From an uncultured Clostridia bacterium (GTDB lineage Bacteria > Bacillota > Clostridia > TANB77 > CAG-508), in NCBI GenBank assembly GCA_934130975.1, contig CAKOYU010000002.1, positions 62,001 to 126,000 on the forward strand: DNA of 64,000 nt, read 5' to 3'. Below are positions 37,871 to 47,916 of the stretch, piece by piece; positions within the stretch are counted from its first letter, which is position 1; each line of letters starts with the position of its first letter. Position numbers and translations under genes: made by a program. A model generated the notes under the pieces. That model saw only the letters and a list, made by a program, of their open reading frames with translations, was not told the DNA's origin and ran no database searches.

Positions 37871-40702
37871 ATGAATGACAAAATAGTTATAAAAGGAGCA
37901 AAAGAACATAATTTAAAAAATATAAATTTAGAGATACCTAGAGATAAATTAGTTGTAATAACAGGACTTTCAGGTTCTGGAAAATCTTCACTAGCTTTTG
38001 ACACATTATATGCAGAAGGACAGAGAAGATATGTAGAAAGTTTATCTTCATATGCTCGTCAATTTCTTGGATTAATGGAAAAGCCAGATGTAGAGTCAAT
38101 AGAGGGGCTTTCGCCAGCTATTTCAATTGATCAAAAAACAACTTCTAAAAATCCACGTTCTACAGTTGGAACAGTTACAGAGATTTATGATTATATTCGT
38201 CTTTTATATGCCAGAGTTGGAGTGCCATATTGTCCTAACTGTGGCAAAAAAATTGAAAAACAGTCAATTGACCAAATTGTAGATAATGTTATGAAATTAA
38301 AAGAAGGGACTAGAATTCAAATTTTAGCTCCAGTTGTTCGTAGTAGAAAAGGAGAATATACAAAACTATTTGAAGATTTGCAAAAAGACGGTTTTGCAAG
38401 AGTTAGAGTTGATGGAGAAATCTATGATTTGACAGATATGGAAGATGTTAAACTTGATAAAAAGAAGAAACACGAAATAGAAATTGTTGTAGATAGATTA
38501 GTTATCAAACCAGAAATTACAGCAAGACTTACAGAGTCAATTGAAGTTGCATTAAAACATGCAGATAATCTAGTGTTAATAGATATTGTAGGAGATAAAA
38601 CAATTTTATACAGTTGTAATTATGCATGTCCTGATTGTGGTTTCAGTTTTCCAGAATTAACACCAAGAATGTTTTCATTTAATAATCCATATGGAGCTTG
38701 TCCAAAATGTTCAGGTATAGGATATTTGATGAAAATGGACGAAGATTTAATTATTCCAGACAAAAATAAAACTTTATATGATGGTGTAAAAGCTTTTGGG
38801 TCAAGCACAATGAAAAAGGGAGATACAATGGCTAGAATGTATTTTGAAAGCATTGGAGAACATTATGGAATTGACATCAAAAATAAAAAAATAAAAGATT
38901 TGCCTAGAGATTTTCTAGATAAAATTCTTTATGGAACAGGTGATGAAGAAATTGATTTCGAATATTCATCATATGCAGGAGTTCGTAAGTTTACAGCACC
39001 ATTTGAAGGTGTAATACCTACACTTGAAAGACGTCATAATGAAACAAAATCTCAAGGTATGAGAGATTTTTACGAAATGTATATGAGTAATATGCATTGT
39101 GATGAATGTAATGGAGCAAGATTGAAAAAAGAAATTTTGTGCATCAAAATTGGAGATAAAAATATCAATGAATTGACAGATATGTCAATAAGACAAATTC
39201 AACAATTTTTGAGAAATCTAGAATTGACAGATTCTCAAAAAATGATTGCAGAAATGATTTTAAAAGAAGTAGATGCAAGACTTCAATTCTTGATTGATGT
39301 TGGACTAGAATATTTAACTTTATCAAGAAGTGCTGGAACATTATCAGGAGGAGAGGCGCAACGTATCCGTTTAGCAACTCAAATAGGTTCAGGTTTAACA
39401 GGAGTTTTATATATTTTGGACGAGCCAAGTATAGGACTTCACCAAAGAGATAATGAAAAACTAATTGGTACTTTAAAAAAACTAAGAGACTTGGGAAATA
39501 CACTAATTGTTGTAGAACATGATGAAGATACAATGTATTCAGCAGATCAAATTATAGATATTGGCCCAGGTGCGGGTGTACATGGTGGAAATGTTATGGC
39601 ACAAGGAACTGCTGAAGAAATTAAGCAAGTTAAAGGATCTATTACAGGAGATTATTTAAGTGGTAGAAAGCAAATTCATGTACCATCAAAAAGAAGAAAA
39701 GGAAATAAAAAGTGTATCGAAGTTGTGGGAGCAACAGAAAACAACTTGAAAAATATAAGCGTAAAATTTCCATTAGGTGTATTTACTTGTATTACAGGTG
39801 TATCAGGATCAGGAAAGAGTACATTAGTAAATGAAGTGCTATACAAAAACATAGCACAACAATTAAATGGTGCAAGCGAAAAGCCAGGAAAATGTAAACA
39901 AATAAAAGGATTAAATAATATAGATAAAATTATTAATATAGACCAATCACCAATAGGAAGAACACCACGTTCAAATCCTGCAACATATACAGGAGCATTT
40001 GATTTAATAAGAGATATATTTGCAGGAACAAATGAAGCAAAAATGCGTGGATATGCTAAAGGTAGATTCAGTTTTAATGTTGCTGGAGGAAGATGTGAAA
40101 GCTGTAATGGTGATGGAGTTCACAAAATTGAAATGCATTTCTTGCCAGATGTTTATGTACCTTGTGAAGTATGTAAAGGAAAGAGATATAATAGAGAAAC
40201 TCTAGAAGTAAAATATAAAGGAAAGAATATTGCTGATGTATTAGATATGACAGTAGAAGAAGCATTAGGATTTTTTGAGAATATTCCTAAGATTAAAAAC
40301 AAAATCCAAACATTATATGATGTAGGACTTGGATATATCAAATTGGGACAACCATCAACAACATTATCTGGTGGAGAAGCACAACGTGTAAAACTTGCAA
40401 CAGAATTGTCTAAACGTGCTACAGGTAAGACTTTGTATATTTTAGATGAACCTACAACAGGATTACACATTGCAGATGTTCACAGATTGGTAGATATTCT
40501 ACAAAGATTAGTGGATACAGGAAATTCAATTATAGTTATTGAACATAATTTGGATTTGATTAAAACAGCAGATCATATTATAGATTTAGGTCCAGAAGGT
40601 GGAGATGCTGGTGGAGAGGTTGTTGCTGTAGGAACTCCTGAACAAATTTGCAAAAACGAGAAAAGTTATACAGGAAAATTTTTGAAACATTTTATTTCGT
40701 AA
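37871..40702 (+). CDS. uvrA: Excinuclease ABC subunit A
   Basis: UvrA, the damage-sensing ATPase of nucleotide excision repair. The 943 residues carry two ABC cassettes: Walker [10 protein letters not shown] near residue 32 and GVSGSGKST near 640. Signature [12 protein letters not shown] and [12 protein letters not shown] segments and zinc modules ([15 protein letters not shown]...CEVCKGKR) are present. Start after AAGGAGG. Full length with no oddities. Confidence 0.97.
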   Translation: MNDKIVIKGAKEHNLKNINLEIPRDKLVVITGLSGSGKSSLAFDTLYAEGQRRYVESLSSYARQFLGLMEKPDVESIEGLSPAISIDQKTTSKNPRSTVGTVTEIYDYIRLLYARVGVPYCPNCGKKIEKQSIDQIVDNVMKLKEGTRIQILAPVVRSRKGEYTKLFEDLQKDGFARVRVDGEIYDLTDMEDVKLDKKKKHEIEIVVDRLVIKPEITARLTESIEVALKHADNLVLIDIVGDKTILYSCNYACPDCGFSFPELTPRMFSFNNPYGACPKCSGIGYLMKMDEDLIIPDKNKTLYDGVKAFGSSTMKKGDTMARMYFESIGEHYGIDIKNKKIKDLPRDFLDKILYGTGDEEIDFEYSSYAGVRKFTAPFEGVIPTLERRHNETKSQGMRDFYEMYMSNMHCDECNGARLKKEILCIKIGDKNINELTDMSIRQIQQFLRNLELTDSQKMIAEMILKEVDARLQFLIDVGLEYLTLSRSAGTLSGGEAQRIRLATQIGSGLTGVLYILDEPSIGLHQRDNEKLIGTLKKLRDLGNTLIVVEHDEDTMYSADQIIDIGPGAGVHGGNVMAQGTAEEIKQVKGSITGDYLSGRKQIHVPSKRRKGNKKCIEVVGATENNLKNISVKFPLGVFTCITGVSGSGKSTLVNEVLYKNIAQQLNGASEKPGKCKQIKGLNNIDKIINIDQSPIGRTPRSNPATYTGAFDLIRDIFAGTNEAKMRGYAKGRFSFNVAGGRCESCNGDGVHKIEMHFLPDVYVPCEVCKGKRYNRETLEVKYKGKNIADVLDMTVEEALGFFENIPKIKNKIQTLYDVGLGYIKLGQPSTTLSGGEAQRVKLATELSKRATGKTLYILDEPTTGLHIADVHRLVDILQRLVDTGNSIIVIEHNLDLIKTADHIIDLGPEGGDAGGEVVAVGTPEQICKNEKSYTGKFLKHFIS

Positions 40703-40782
40703 ATAAAATGCATTTAACTAAATTGATATATTGTGATTGATATATTATGGTAAAATTAAAAGAAGGGAAATGAAATAAGAAT

Positions 40783-41733
40783 ATGAAAAAAATTTCAATA
40801 GTAGTTCCAGTATATTATAATCAAGATAATCTTTTGCCATTATATGCTGACTTAAAGGAAAAAGTACTTACAAAATTACCAGAAGGAATAGAATATGAAT
40901 TAATATTTGTTGATGACGGATCAAAAGATAATTCGTATCAAGTAATGAAAGAGCTAGCAAAAATTGATTCTAATATAAAAACAATAAGATTATCAAGAAA
41001 TTTTGGAGAACATTCTGCAATTTTGGCAGGATTGTCTCAATGCACTGGAGATTGCGCTGTAAGGAAAGCTGCTGACTTGCAAGAGCCATCAGAAATGATA
41101 TTAGATATGATTAAAAAATATATTGAAGGAAGTAAAGTTGTTTTAGCTATACGAGCAGATAGAGATGAGCCTGTTACGCAAAAAGCATTTTCAAATTTAT
41201 ATGCATTTTTAATGAGAAAACTAGCATTACACAATATGCCGAAAGGAGGATTTGATTCATTTTTAATAGATAGACAGGTTATAGATTTTCTAGTAAAAAT
41301 TCAAGAATGCAACACTTCATTAATGAGTCAAATTTTATGGGCAGGTTTTGAAACATCAACGGTTCCATATGTTAGAAAAAAAAGAGAAATAGGAAAATCA
41401 AGATGGACATTATCTAAAAAAATTAAATTAGTATATGATTCTCTATTAAGTTTTTCATATTTTCCTATAAAAATGATAACTACAGTAGGAATTTTAAGCT
41501 TTTTTATAGCACTAATTTGGTTGTTAATTATAATTTATAAAAAAATGACAGGAATAATTGATGTTGAGGGATATGCATCGATTATTATAATTATGTTAGT
41601 GGGATTTGGAATTATAATGTTATCAATTGGAATACTTGGAGAGTATTTATGGAGAACTTTTGATGCAGCAAGAAAAAGACCACCATATATTATAGAAAAA
41701 GTGGAAAAGGGAGAAAAAACTAACAATGGATAA
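40783..41733 (+). CDS. Family 2 glycosyltransferase (GtrB/ArnC-like)
   Basis: The 316-residue protein has an N-terminal GT-A domain (IVVPVYYNQDN, FVDDGSKDNS, RNFGEHSAILAGL, AADLQEP) and two C-terminal transmembrane helices (about 225-250 and 263-290). This layout is that of enzymes charging undecaprenyl phosphate with a sugar. First gene of an operon; it overlaps the next gene by eight bases. Confidence 0.8.
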   Translation: MKKISIVVPVYYNQDNLLPLYADLKEKVLTKLPEGIEYELIFVDDGSKDNSYQVMKELAKIDSNIKTIRLSRNFGEHSAILAGLSQCTGDCAVRKAADLQEPSEMILDMIKKYIEGSKVVLAIRADRDEPVTQKAFSNLYAFLMRKLALHNMPKGGFDSFLIDRQVIDFLVKIQECNTSLMSQILWAGFETSTVPYVRKKREIGKSRWTLSKKIKLVYDSLLSFSYFPIKMITTVGILSFFIALIWLLIIIYKKMTGIIDVEGYASIIIIMLVGFGIIMLSIGILGEYLWRTFDAARKRPPYIIEKVEKGEKTNNG

Positions 41734-43069
41734 AATTTTAGAAATATGCAAAAAAAATAAGAAAATTATAATGACTATATTTTTAATAGGTTTATTTTGT
41801 TATTATTTAATATGGACAGTATCACAACCATATAATTCATGCCCAGACGAAAAAATGAAATGGGATATTTGTAAATATATTGCAGAACATAATTCAATAC
41901 CAGATGGAAGAGATGAAAGTATACGAGATTCAGCTTGGGGAATTTCGTATGCGTTTCAACCAATTCTTACATATATGATTTGTGCAGTATTTGTAAAGAT
42001 AGCATCAATTTTTACTACACAACAATTTGCATTAGTAGTAGCGGCAAGGCTTGTAAGTACAATAAGTATGACATTTACAATATACTTTGTAATAAAGATT
42101 GCGAATAAACTTTTTAAAGATAAAGGAATTTACAAATATTTATTTATAGTATTTATTGCATTTCAGCCAATAACTGCATTTTTAGCTTCGTATATAAATA
42201 ATGATTCAACTGCAATTTTAGCAATATCTATGATAATTTATTTATGGATATTAGGATTGGAAAGCAATTGGAAAACAAAACATTGTATATTACTAGGTGG
42301 AGCAGTTGGTTTTTGTGCTTTAACATATTACAATGCATATGGATATATTTTATGTAGTGTATTAATTTGCTTAAGTTCAGCTGTTTTGAACAAAATGGAT
42401 GCAAAAGAAATTGCCAAAAAAGCTTTAATAGTAGCAAGTGTAGCTTTTGCAATTGCTGGTTGGTGGTTTGTAAGGAATGCAATAATTTATGATGGAGATA
42501 TATTAGGAACCAAGACACAAAATGAATATGGAGATAAATATGCTTTAGAACAATATAAGCCATCAGTAAGAAAAACACCAGAAAATAGCAATGAAAGCAT
42601 TTGGCACATGTTAAATGAAGATGCATGGGCTAATACAACAGCAAAAAGTTTTGTGGGAATATTCGGATATCAGAGTATATTAATGTCAAATAAAATATAT
42701 TATTTATATTTGAGCCTTTGGTTAATAGGAGGACTTGGATGTTTATTAAAATTTAAAGATTTATTTATTTATAAAAAAGAGGAAAAAAGTAAATATATTT
42801 TAAATTACATTTTTGTAATAGCAATTATTATACCAATACTTTTAAGTATTATATATTCATATACAAGTGATTTTCAACCACAGGGTAGATATATAATGGG
42901 AATTATAATACCATTTGTGTATTTTGTGGTAAATGGAATTCAGACAATGTTAGAAAAATTTATAAAGTCAGAAAAAATAAGAAATATTATAATTATAATG
43001 ATAATGTTATTAATTATTGCAATATCATTTAAAGCGATATTCTCATATGTAATACCGGCTTATAACTAA
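41726..43069 (+). CDS. Multi-pass GT-C-type membrane glycosyltransferase
   Basis: The 447-residue protein has about ten transmembrane helices and a large first periplasmic-type loop with PYNSCPDEKMKWD, the acidic position expected of GT-C enzymes. It resembles ArnT/PMT- or DUF2142-type proteins that transfer a sugar from a lipid carrier outside the membrane. It overlaps the GT2 gene and is followed by the aminotransferase gene. Confidence 0.65.
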   Translation: MDKILEICKKNKKIIMTIFLIGLFCYYLIWTVSQPYNSCPDEKMKWDICKYIAEHNSIPDGRDESIRDSAWGISYAFQPILTYMICAVFVKIASIFTTQQFALVVAARLVSTISMTFTIYFVIKIANKLFKDKGIYKYLFIVFIAFQPITAFLASYINNDSTAILAISMIIYLWILGLESNWKTKHCILLGGAVGFCALTYYNAYGYILCSVLICLSSAVLNKMDAKEIAKKALIVASVAFAIAGWWFVRNAIIYDGDILGTKTQNEYGDKYALEQYKPSVRKTPENSNESIWHMLNEDAWANTTAKSFVGIFGYQSILMSNKIYYLYLSLWLIGGLGCLLKFKDLFIYKKEEKSKYILNYIFVIAIIIPILLSIIYSYTSDFQPQGRYIMGIIIPFVYFVVNGIQTMLEKFIKSEKIRNIIIIMIMLLIIAISFKAIFSYVIPAYN

Positions 43070-43090
43070 AATAGAAAGAAGAGGATAAAA

Positions 43091-44227
43091 ATGATAGGAT
43101 TTAATATACCAATTTATGTAGAAGGTTCATTAGATTGTATAAAAAAAGCAATAAAAAGTAGAAAAATTTGTGGAGATGGAGAATTTACAAAAAAATGTAG
43201 TAAATGGATGGAAGATAAATTTAATGCCACAAAAGTATTATTAACAACATCTTGTACTGATGCTCTTGAGATGACTGCAATTTTATTGAATTTACAACCA
43301 GGAGATGAAGTAATAATGCCATCATATACATTTGTATCAACAGCAGATGCATTTATTATGGTTGGGGCAAAAGTTGTTTTTGTAGATATAAATCCTAAAA
43401 CAATGAATATTGATGAAAATAAAATTGAAGAAGCAATAACACCTAAAACTAAAGCAATTGCAGTAGTTCACTATGCAGGAATTTCACCTGATATGGATAA
43501 AATTATGAAAATTGCTAAGAAACACAATTTGAAAGTTGTAGAAGATGCAGCACAAGGTTTTATGTCTAAATACAAAGAAAAATATTTAGGAACAATTGCA
43601 GATCTTGGATGTTATAGTTTTCACGAAACTAAAAATTACAGCATGGGAGAAGGTGGAGCCATTGTAATAAATGATCCAGAATTGATAGAAAGAGCTGAAA
43701 TAATAAGAGAAAAAGGAACTAACAGAAATAAATTCTTTAGAGGAGAAATTGATAAATATACATGGGTAGATTATGGTTCATCATATTTGCCAAGCGAGTT
43801 AAATTGTGCATATCTATATCCTCAACTTGAAATGGCAGAAGAAATTAATAATGCAAGATTATCTGCATGGGAGTATTATAAAGAAAATTTACAAGAACTA
43901 GAAAATAGTGGAAAAATAACATTGCAATATGTTCCAGAATATAGTACTCATAATGCACATATGTTTTACATAAAAGCGAAAAATCTGGAAGAAAGAACAG
44001 CACTGATTAAATACTTAAAAGAAAATGAAATACAATCTGTATTTCATTATATTCCATTACATGATTCTCCTGCAGGAAAGAGATTTGGAAGGTTTAATGG
44101 AGAAGATAAATATACAACAGCTGAGAGTGAAAAGCTAGTAAGATTGCCAATGTATTATGGATTAACTCAAAAAGAACAAGATAAAGTAATAAAAGCAATA
44201 AAAGAATTTTATGAAAAAACTAATTAA
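43091..44227 (+). CDS. PLP-dependent sugar aminotransferase (DegT/ArnB/WecE family)
   Basis: The 378-residue enzyme has the family landmarks: TTSCTDALEMTAILL, GDEVIMPSYTFVSTADAF, VVEDAAQGFMSKYK and the PLP lysine in SFHETKNYSMGEGG. Closest in style to WecE-type dTDP-4-keto-6-deoxyhexose transaminases. It would make the 4-amino-sugar for the lipid-linked donor in this operon. Confidence 0.85.
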   Translation: MIGFNIPIYVEGSLDCIKKAIKSRKICGDGEFTKKCSKWMEDKFNATKVLLTTSCTDALEMTAILLNLQPGDEVIMPSYTFVSTADAFIMVGAKVVFVDINPKTMNIDENKIEEAITPKTKAIAVVHYAGISPDMDKIMKIAKKHNLKVVEDAAQGFMSKYKEKYLGTIADLGCYSFHETKNYSMGEGGAIVINDPELIERAEIIREKGTNRNKFFRGEIDKYTWVDYGSSYLPSELNCAYLYPQLEMAEEINNARLSAWEYYKENLQELENSGKITLQYVPEYSTHNAHMFYIKAKNLEERTALIKYLKENEIQSVFHYIPLHDSPAGKRFGRFNGEDKYTTAESEKLVRLPMYYGLTQKEQDKVIKAIKEFYEKTN

Positions 44228-44261
44228 TTCACTAATCAAGTGGAAGAAAGGAAGTTTCTAA

Positions 44262-45389
44262 ATGAAAAAAATTGTTATTATAGGAGCAAATAATTTTCAG
44301 ATGCCACTCATAATAAAAGCTAAAGAACTAGGGTATGAAACGCATGTATTTGCTTGGGCTGAAGGGGCTGTTGGTGCTGATTTTGCAGATTATTTTTATC
44401 CAATAAGCATAGTAGAAAAAGATAAGATATTAGATAAATGCAAAGAAATAAAACCTGATGCAGTTATTTCAGTTGCATCAGATTTGGCAACATTAACAGT
44501 AAATTATTTAGCAGATAAATTAGGGCTTATAGGAAATAGCCTTGAATGTACAAAATTATCTACAAATAAATATGAAATGAGAAATGCATTTTTAACAAAT
44601 GGAGTATCAGTTCCTAAATTTGCGAAAGTGGCAGGTACAGGAAAAGAAGAAATATCTAAAATAAGTAATTTTTCAATGCCAATTATTGTAAAACCAACAG
44701 ACAGGTCTGGAAGCAGATCAATCAATAAAATAGAGAATTGGGAAGAAGTAGAATCTGGAAAATTAAAAGAAGCAATAGAGAATGCAATAGAGGTTTCATT
44801 TGAAAAAATGGCTATTATAGAAGAATATATAACTGGAGATGAGTTTAGTGCTGAAAGTATTTCGTATAAAGGAAAACATACATTGTTGACAGTAACTAGA
44901 AAGCAAACAACAGGTGCACCACATTTTATAGAAACAGGACATACTCAACCGGCAGGATTAGATTCAGAAATGTTAGAGAAAATAAAAAAAGAAGTTTTTG
45001 CAGGATTAAATAGTTTAAAAATTACAAATGGAGCATCACATGCAGAATTTAAAATTACATCTGATGGAAAAGTAAAGATAATTGAAATTGGAGCTAGAAT
45101 GGGTGGAGATTGCATAGGCTCAGATTTAGTAAAAATTTCAACAGGATATGATTTTTTAAAAATGGTTATAGATGTTGCTTTAGGAAATGCCCCAGATTTT
45201 ACAAAAGTTGTAGAACCTAAAAAGGCGGTTATCAATTTCATTTTTACAGAATCTGATGTAGAAGAATTAGAAAAAGTAAAAAAAGAACACCCAGAATATA
45301 TTTATTATGTAAGTCCTATAGAAAAAATAAATTCTCATAAAATTGTTGATAGCTCAACAAGATATGGATATTATATTTTAGCAATTTAG
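44262..45389 (+). CDS. ATP-grasp ligase
   Basis: The 375-residue protein starts with a Rossmann-like segment (KIVIIGANNFQMPLIIKAKEL) and continues with an ATP-grasp core: PIIVKPTDRSGSRSI, EEYITGDEFSAES, and metal-binding KIIEIGARMGGD. Members of this group join a carboxylate to an amine. Placed after a sugar aminotransferase, it may acylate the new amino group with an amino acid; this is inference. Confidence 0.75.
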   Translation: MKKIVIIGANNFQMPLIIKAKELGYETHVFAWAEGAVGADFADYFYPISIVEKDKILDKCKEIKPDAVISVASDLATLTVNYLADKLGLIGNSLECTKLSTNKYEMRNAFLTNGVSVPKFAKVAGTGKEEISKISNFSMPIIVKPTDRSGSRSINKIENWEEVESGKLKEAIENAIEVSFEKMAIIEEYITGDEFSAESISYKGKHTLLTVTRKQTTGAPHFIETGHTQPAGLDSEMLEKIKKEVFAGLNSLKITNGASHAEFKITSDGKVKIIEIGARMGGDCIGSDLVKISTGYDFLKMVIDVALGNAPDFTKVVEPKKAVINFIFTESDVEELEKVKKEHPEYIYYVSPIEKINSHKIVDSSTRYGYYILAI

Positions 45390-45409
45390 AAAAGGAGAAT
45401 TAATTTCTA

Positions 45410-45808
45410 ATGAATGAAGAAGTAGATAAAACGAAATTAGTTAAGTTAGATAACGAAAAAAAGAAGAAAACAAAGTTAAAAGATATATGTATTCTTCAGA
45501 TTGTTATCGCAATATATACATTATCAACTGTTTGTGCTAAATTTGCATCAGGCCAAGAATTTATGTCATTTCAATTTATATTATACTATGGAATAGAAAT
45601 GATGATTTTAGGTGTATATGCAATTATTTGGCAACAATTATTGAAAAAATTTGATGTTTCAATAGCGTATGCAAATAAAGCTATGGGATTACTTTGGTCA
45701 ATTGTATGGGCAATTCTAATATTTAATGATACAATAACAATAAAAAATGTAATAGGAGTATTAATTGTAATAATAGGAACAATTATAGTGAATAATGAAG
45801 ATGAATAA
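45410..45808 (+). CDS. SMR/EamA-type membrane protein, subunit 1 of a putative flippase
   Basis: The 132-residue protein has a charged N-terminus and four transmembrane helices. Motifs AYANKAMGLLWSIVWAILIF and IIVIIGTIIVN are typical of small multidrug resistance-like halves. With the next gene it forms a pair like ArnE/ArnF, which flips undecaprenyl-linked aminosugar. Overlaps the next gene by 14 bases. Confidence 0.7.
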   Translation: MNEEVDKTKLVKLDNEKKKKTKLKDICILQIVIAIYTLSTVCAKFASGQEFMSFQFILYYGIEMMILGVYAIIWQQLLKKFDVSIAYANKAMGLLWSIVWAILIFNDTITIKNVIGVLIVIIGTIIVNNEDE

Positions 45809-46136
45809 ATATGTAGTATTATTGATTTTGGCAGTTTTGGTAAGCTCAATATCTCAAATTATTTTGAAAAAAAGTGCTTCCAAATCTTATAATTCAGTTT
45901 TAAAAGAATATTTAAATGTATATGTAATAACAGGTTATATTTTAATGGTAATCTCAACTGTGCTTGTAGTGTTTGGGTTAAAAGGGGTTCCTTATAAAAA
46001 CGAGCCAATAATAGAATCTTTGGGTTATCTTTTTGTAATGATTTTAAGTAATAGAATTCTTGGCGAAAAGATTACTAAAAAGAAAATCTTAGGCAATGGG
46101 CTTATTCTGTTAGGAATATTAATATATTATATGTAA
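45795..46136 (+). CDS. SMR/EamA-type membrane protein, subunit 2 of a putative flippase
   Basis: The 113-residue, four-helix protein begins near MNKYVVLLILAVLVSSISQI and ends GNGLILLGILIYYM. Homologous to the preceding gene and translationally coupled to it, hence likely a heterodimeric flippase. Followed by a terminator. Confidence 0.7.
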   Translation: MKMNKYVVLLILAVLVSSISQIILKKSASKSYNSVLKEYLNVYVITGYILMVISTVLVVFGLKGVPYKNEPIIESLGYLFVMILSNRILGEKITKKKILGNGLILLGILIYYM

Positions 46137-46140
46137 ATCA

Positions 46141-46171
46141 TAAGTGGGACATTATATCCCACTTATTTTAT
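46141..46171 (+). terminator. Terminator of the Arn-like operon
   Basis: AAGTGGGA pairs with TCCCACTT, followed by ATTTTAT. Confidence 0.65.
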
Positions 46172-46181
46172 ATATGCATAT

Positions 46182-46730
46182 TTAGATGCGTATTGTAGGC
46201 TGGTACTTTTCAAGCCACATATTAACTTGGCAAAGGTAAGCCATTATTTCTGAGAGCATAGATTTTACCTTTGCCAAATAAGTTGGATTGTGAGTCTTTG
46301 GATAAGGACTCTTTTTTCTATCCACAATTTCAGCAGACAAAAATTTACGAGAAACATATCGAAGCAAACCTTTTTCTCGACCATTAAGAGCTTTTATTTC
46401 CCAAGGAATATTCCAAACATGTAGTAATTATCAGAATTAGGCTGAAAATCACTCTTTACAAAAATCTAATCCACCAGACAGGAATGTACATGAAGGCACA
46501 TCAGAAACTAATTGACTAGTAATTGAATCTTTTAAAAGAAAATCTAGATGGTCACATGTTTGAGCAAAATTTTCAGTATGTGGTGCACTTTTTAAATGCC
46601 AATATCGTTCAAGATGAAGAACGGATAGATTGAAAACTGCGAAATGAGCTGGTTTTAACTCGAAAATATTATTAAAAATGGTTGTACCAGGAGTATGAGC
46701 AGGACCAATACCAAACAATTCAGAAATATT
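46182..46730 (-). pseudogene. Truncated second copy of asnB
   Basis: Two blocks match the nearby asnB at 51.6-53.5 kb. Minus strand 46718-46460 encodes FGIGPAHTPGTTIFNNIFEL through FLSGGLD, then a deletion and a short DFCKE-stop and a few bases of the QPNSDNYY region. This is joined to the C-terminal block NIPWEIKALNGREKGLLRY through MAYLCQVNMWLEKYQP. The N-terminal glutaminase part and most of the synthetase part are missing. Its C-terminal end (MAYLCQVNMWLEKYQ) shows what the intact protein should look like and supports the frameshift reading of the other copy. Confidence 0.8.
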
Positions 46731-46829
46731 TTATCAGATTTACTTATATCATATTTTTTGAATTAAGACATTTTCTCAAATGATATATTAAGACATTATC
46801 ATATATGTTTAAATAAAAAGATTACATAA

Positions 46830-46858
46830 TTGACATATCAAGAAAAATATAATATAAT
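46830..46858 (+). promoter_or_regulatory. Promoter of the 46935 orphan gene
   Basis: TTGACA, 17-base spacer and TATAAT about 75 bases before the start. Confidence 0.65.
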
Positions 46859-46934
46859 AAGAATGTAACATTTAGGTAATCTTCTTAGGGACAGAAGAAT
46901 TTTGACAAAATGACGCTAATAGCAGGAGGATAAT

Positions 46935-47552
46935 ATGAATATAGAAGAAATTATAGCAGAAATGAAGACTATTACTTTAGTAGATATTATCAAATATCTA
47001 GAACAACATGAAAGACTTAAATCCAAAGAACTTGCAGTAAAAATCGGCATTGATATGCCTGTTTATTACGACATTAAAGCGAATAGAAGAAAGATGCTCA
47101 CACGTGAGCAATGGGATAATATTATGTTTGAGTACATGATATATCGTTTTAATGATTCAGGAGAAGTACTAGAAAACGATATATACGAACAACAACTACT
47201 ACATCCGAAAATTAACTGGGTAAAACGGATTAACAAATTAATGAAACAACTGAAAAAGATAGATAGTGAAGAAATTAAAGAATTTTTATCGATGTTGGAA
47301 ATTTGTGAGGAAAATAACCAATATGTGGTATCCTATAAAGGAATAACATATAATCCTATAGCCAAAAGCGGTAATGTTAAAATTATATTTTTATCCAATA
47401 TTTTATTGGACTTCCTTTCACAGATAATTATTCTATTAGAAAAAGAAAAAAATAACGAAATGAAAAAGGAGAAATTTGGGGAAAATTTTAAAAATGTAAT
47501 GAAAGCTTTTTCGCTTGCTATGGAGTTAAAAAGTGACATAATTACATATTAG
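46935..47552 (+). CDS. Orphan protein with possible N-terminal helix-turn-helix
   Basis: The 205-residue soluble protein starts after AGGAGG. Residues about 15-60 (DIIKYLEQHERLKSKELAVK, then VYYDIKANRRKMLTREQWD) could be a helix-turn-helix. The rest is charged and helical. I do not recognise it. One ordinary in-frame CGG (47226, Arg) is present; a +1 shift there would hit a stop within five codons, so it is read normally or the gene is not expressed. Lies between fragments of asnB, so probably acquired. Confidence 0.55.
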   Translation: MNIEEIIAEMKTITLVDIIKYLEQHERLKSKELAVKIGIDMPVYYDIKANRRKMLTREQWDNIMFEYMIYRFNDSGEVLENDIYEQQLLHPKINWVKRINKLMKQLKKIDSEEIKEFLSMLEICEENNQYVVSYKGITYNPIAKSGNVKIIFLSNILLDFLSQIIILLEKEKNNEMKKEKFGENFKNVMKAFSLAMELKSDIITY

Positions 47553-47563
47553 TCTTTATTAAG

Positions 47564-47594
47564 AAAAAGAGGTTGCAAATTGCAACCTCTTTTA
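47564..47594 (+). terminator. Terminator, also the probable intron target
   Basis: AAAGAGGTTGCAA pairs perfectly with TTGCAACCTCTTT. The intron-like sequence begins a few bases downstream. Confidence 0.8.
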
Positions 47595-47600
47595 TATATG

Positions 47601-47812
47601 GTGCGACAGGCATGTCGTTTAGCTAATCGGTGAAAGTCCGTACTGGAGGTATATATCGCCATTAATGCTATGCAAAAGGGTAAGGCTACCTAACAAGTCG
47701 AAGCCCAAAAGATATACGTAACCTTGTATAGTAAATCAAGCGAGTAAATGAGGAAAGTTAAACGGCTTACCCTGTGAGGGGAAAAACATACTAAGTGTAT
47801 GCTTTTATTAAT
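47601..47812 (+). mobile_element. Group II intron 5' fragment
   Basis: Starts GTGCGACAGGCATGTCG and continues with ATCGGTGAAAGTCCG, the GUGYG 5' end and domain I signature of bacterial group II introns. The position straight after a terminator hairpin is the habit of class C introns. Catalytic domains V/VI and an intron-encoded protein are absent; the sequence gives way to an asnB scrap at about 47820. Confidence 0.65.
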
Positions 47813-47821
47813 ATAGTCTAT

Positions 47822-47878
47822 AGAATAAATATCAAGTGGTAGCAAATTATGCTCAAAAATTTCCATTGAACATAACAA
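47822..47878 (-). pseudogene. asnB scrap
   Basis: Minus strand encodes IFEHNLLPLDIYSIDY, matching CFEHNLPPLDTYSIDY of the asnB at 51.6-53.5 kb. This is the section deleted from the 46.2-46.7 kb copy, so asnB debris is scattered here. Confidence 0.6.
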
Positions 47879-47916
47879 AAGAAATATACTATAATTATGT
47901 TATAGGAGGAAAAAAT

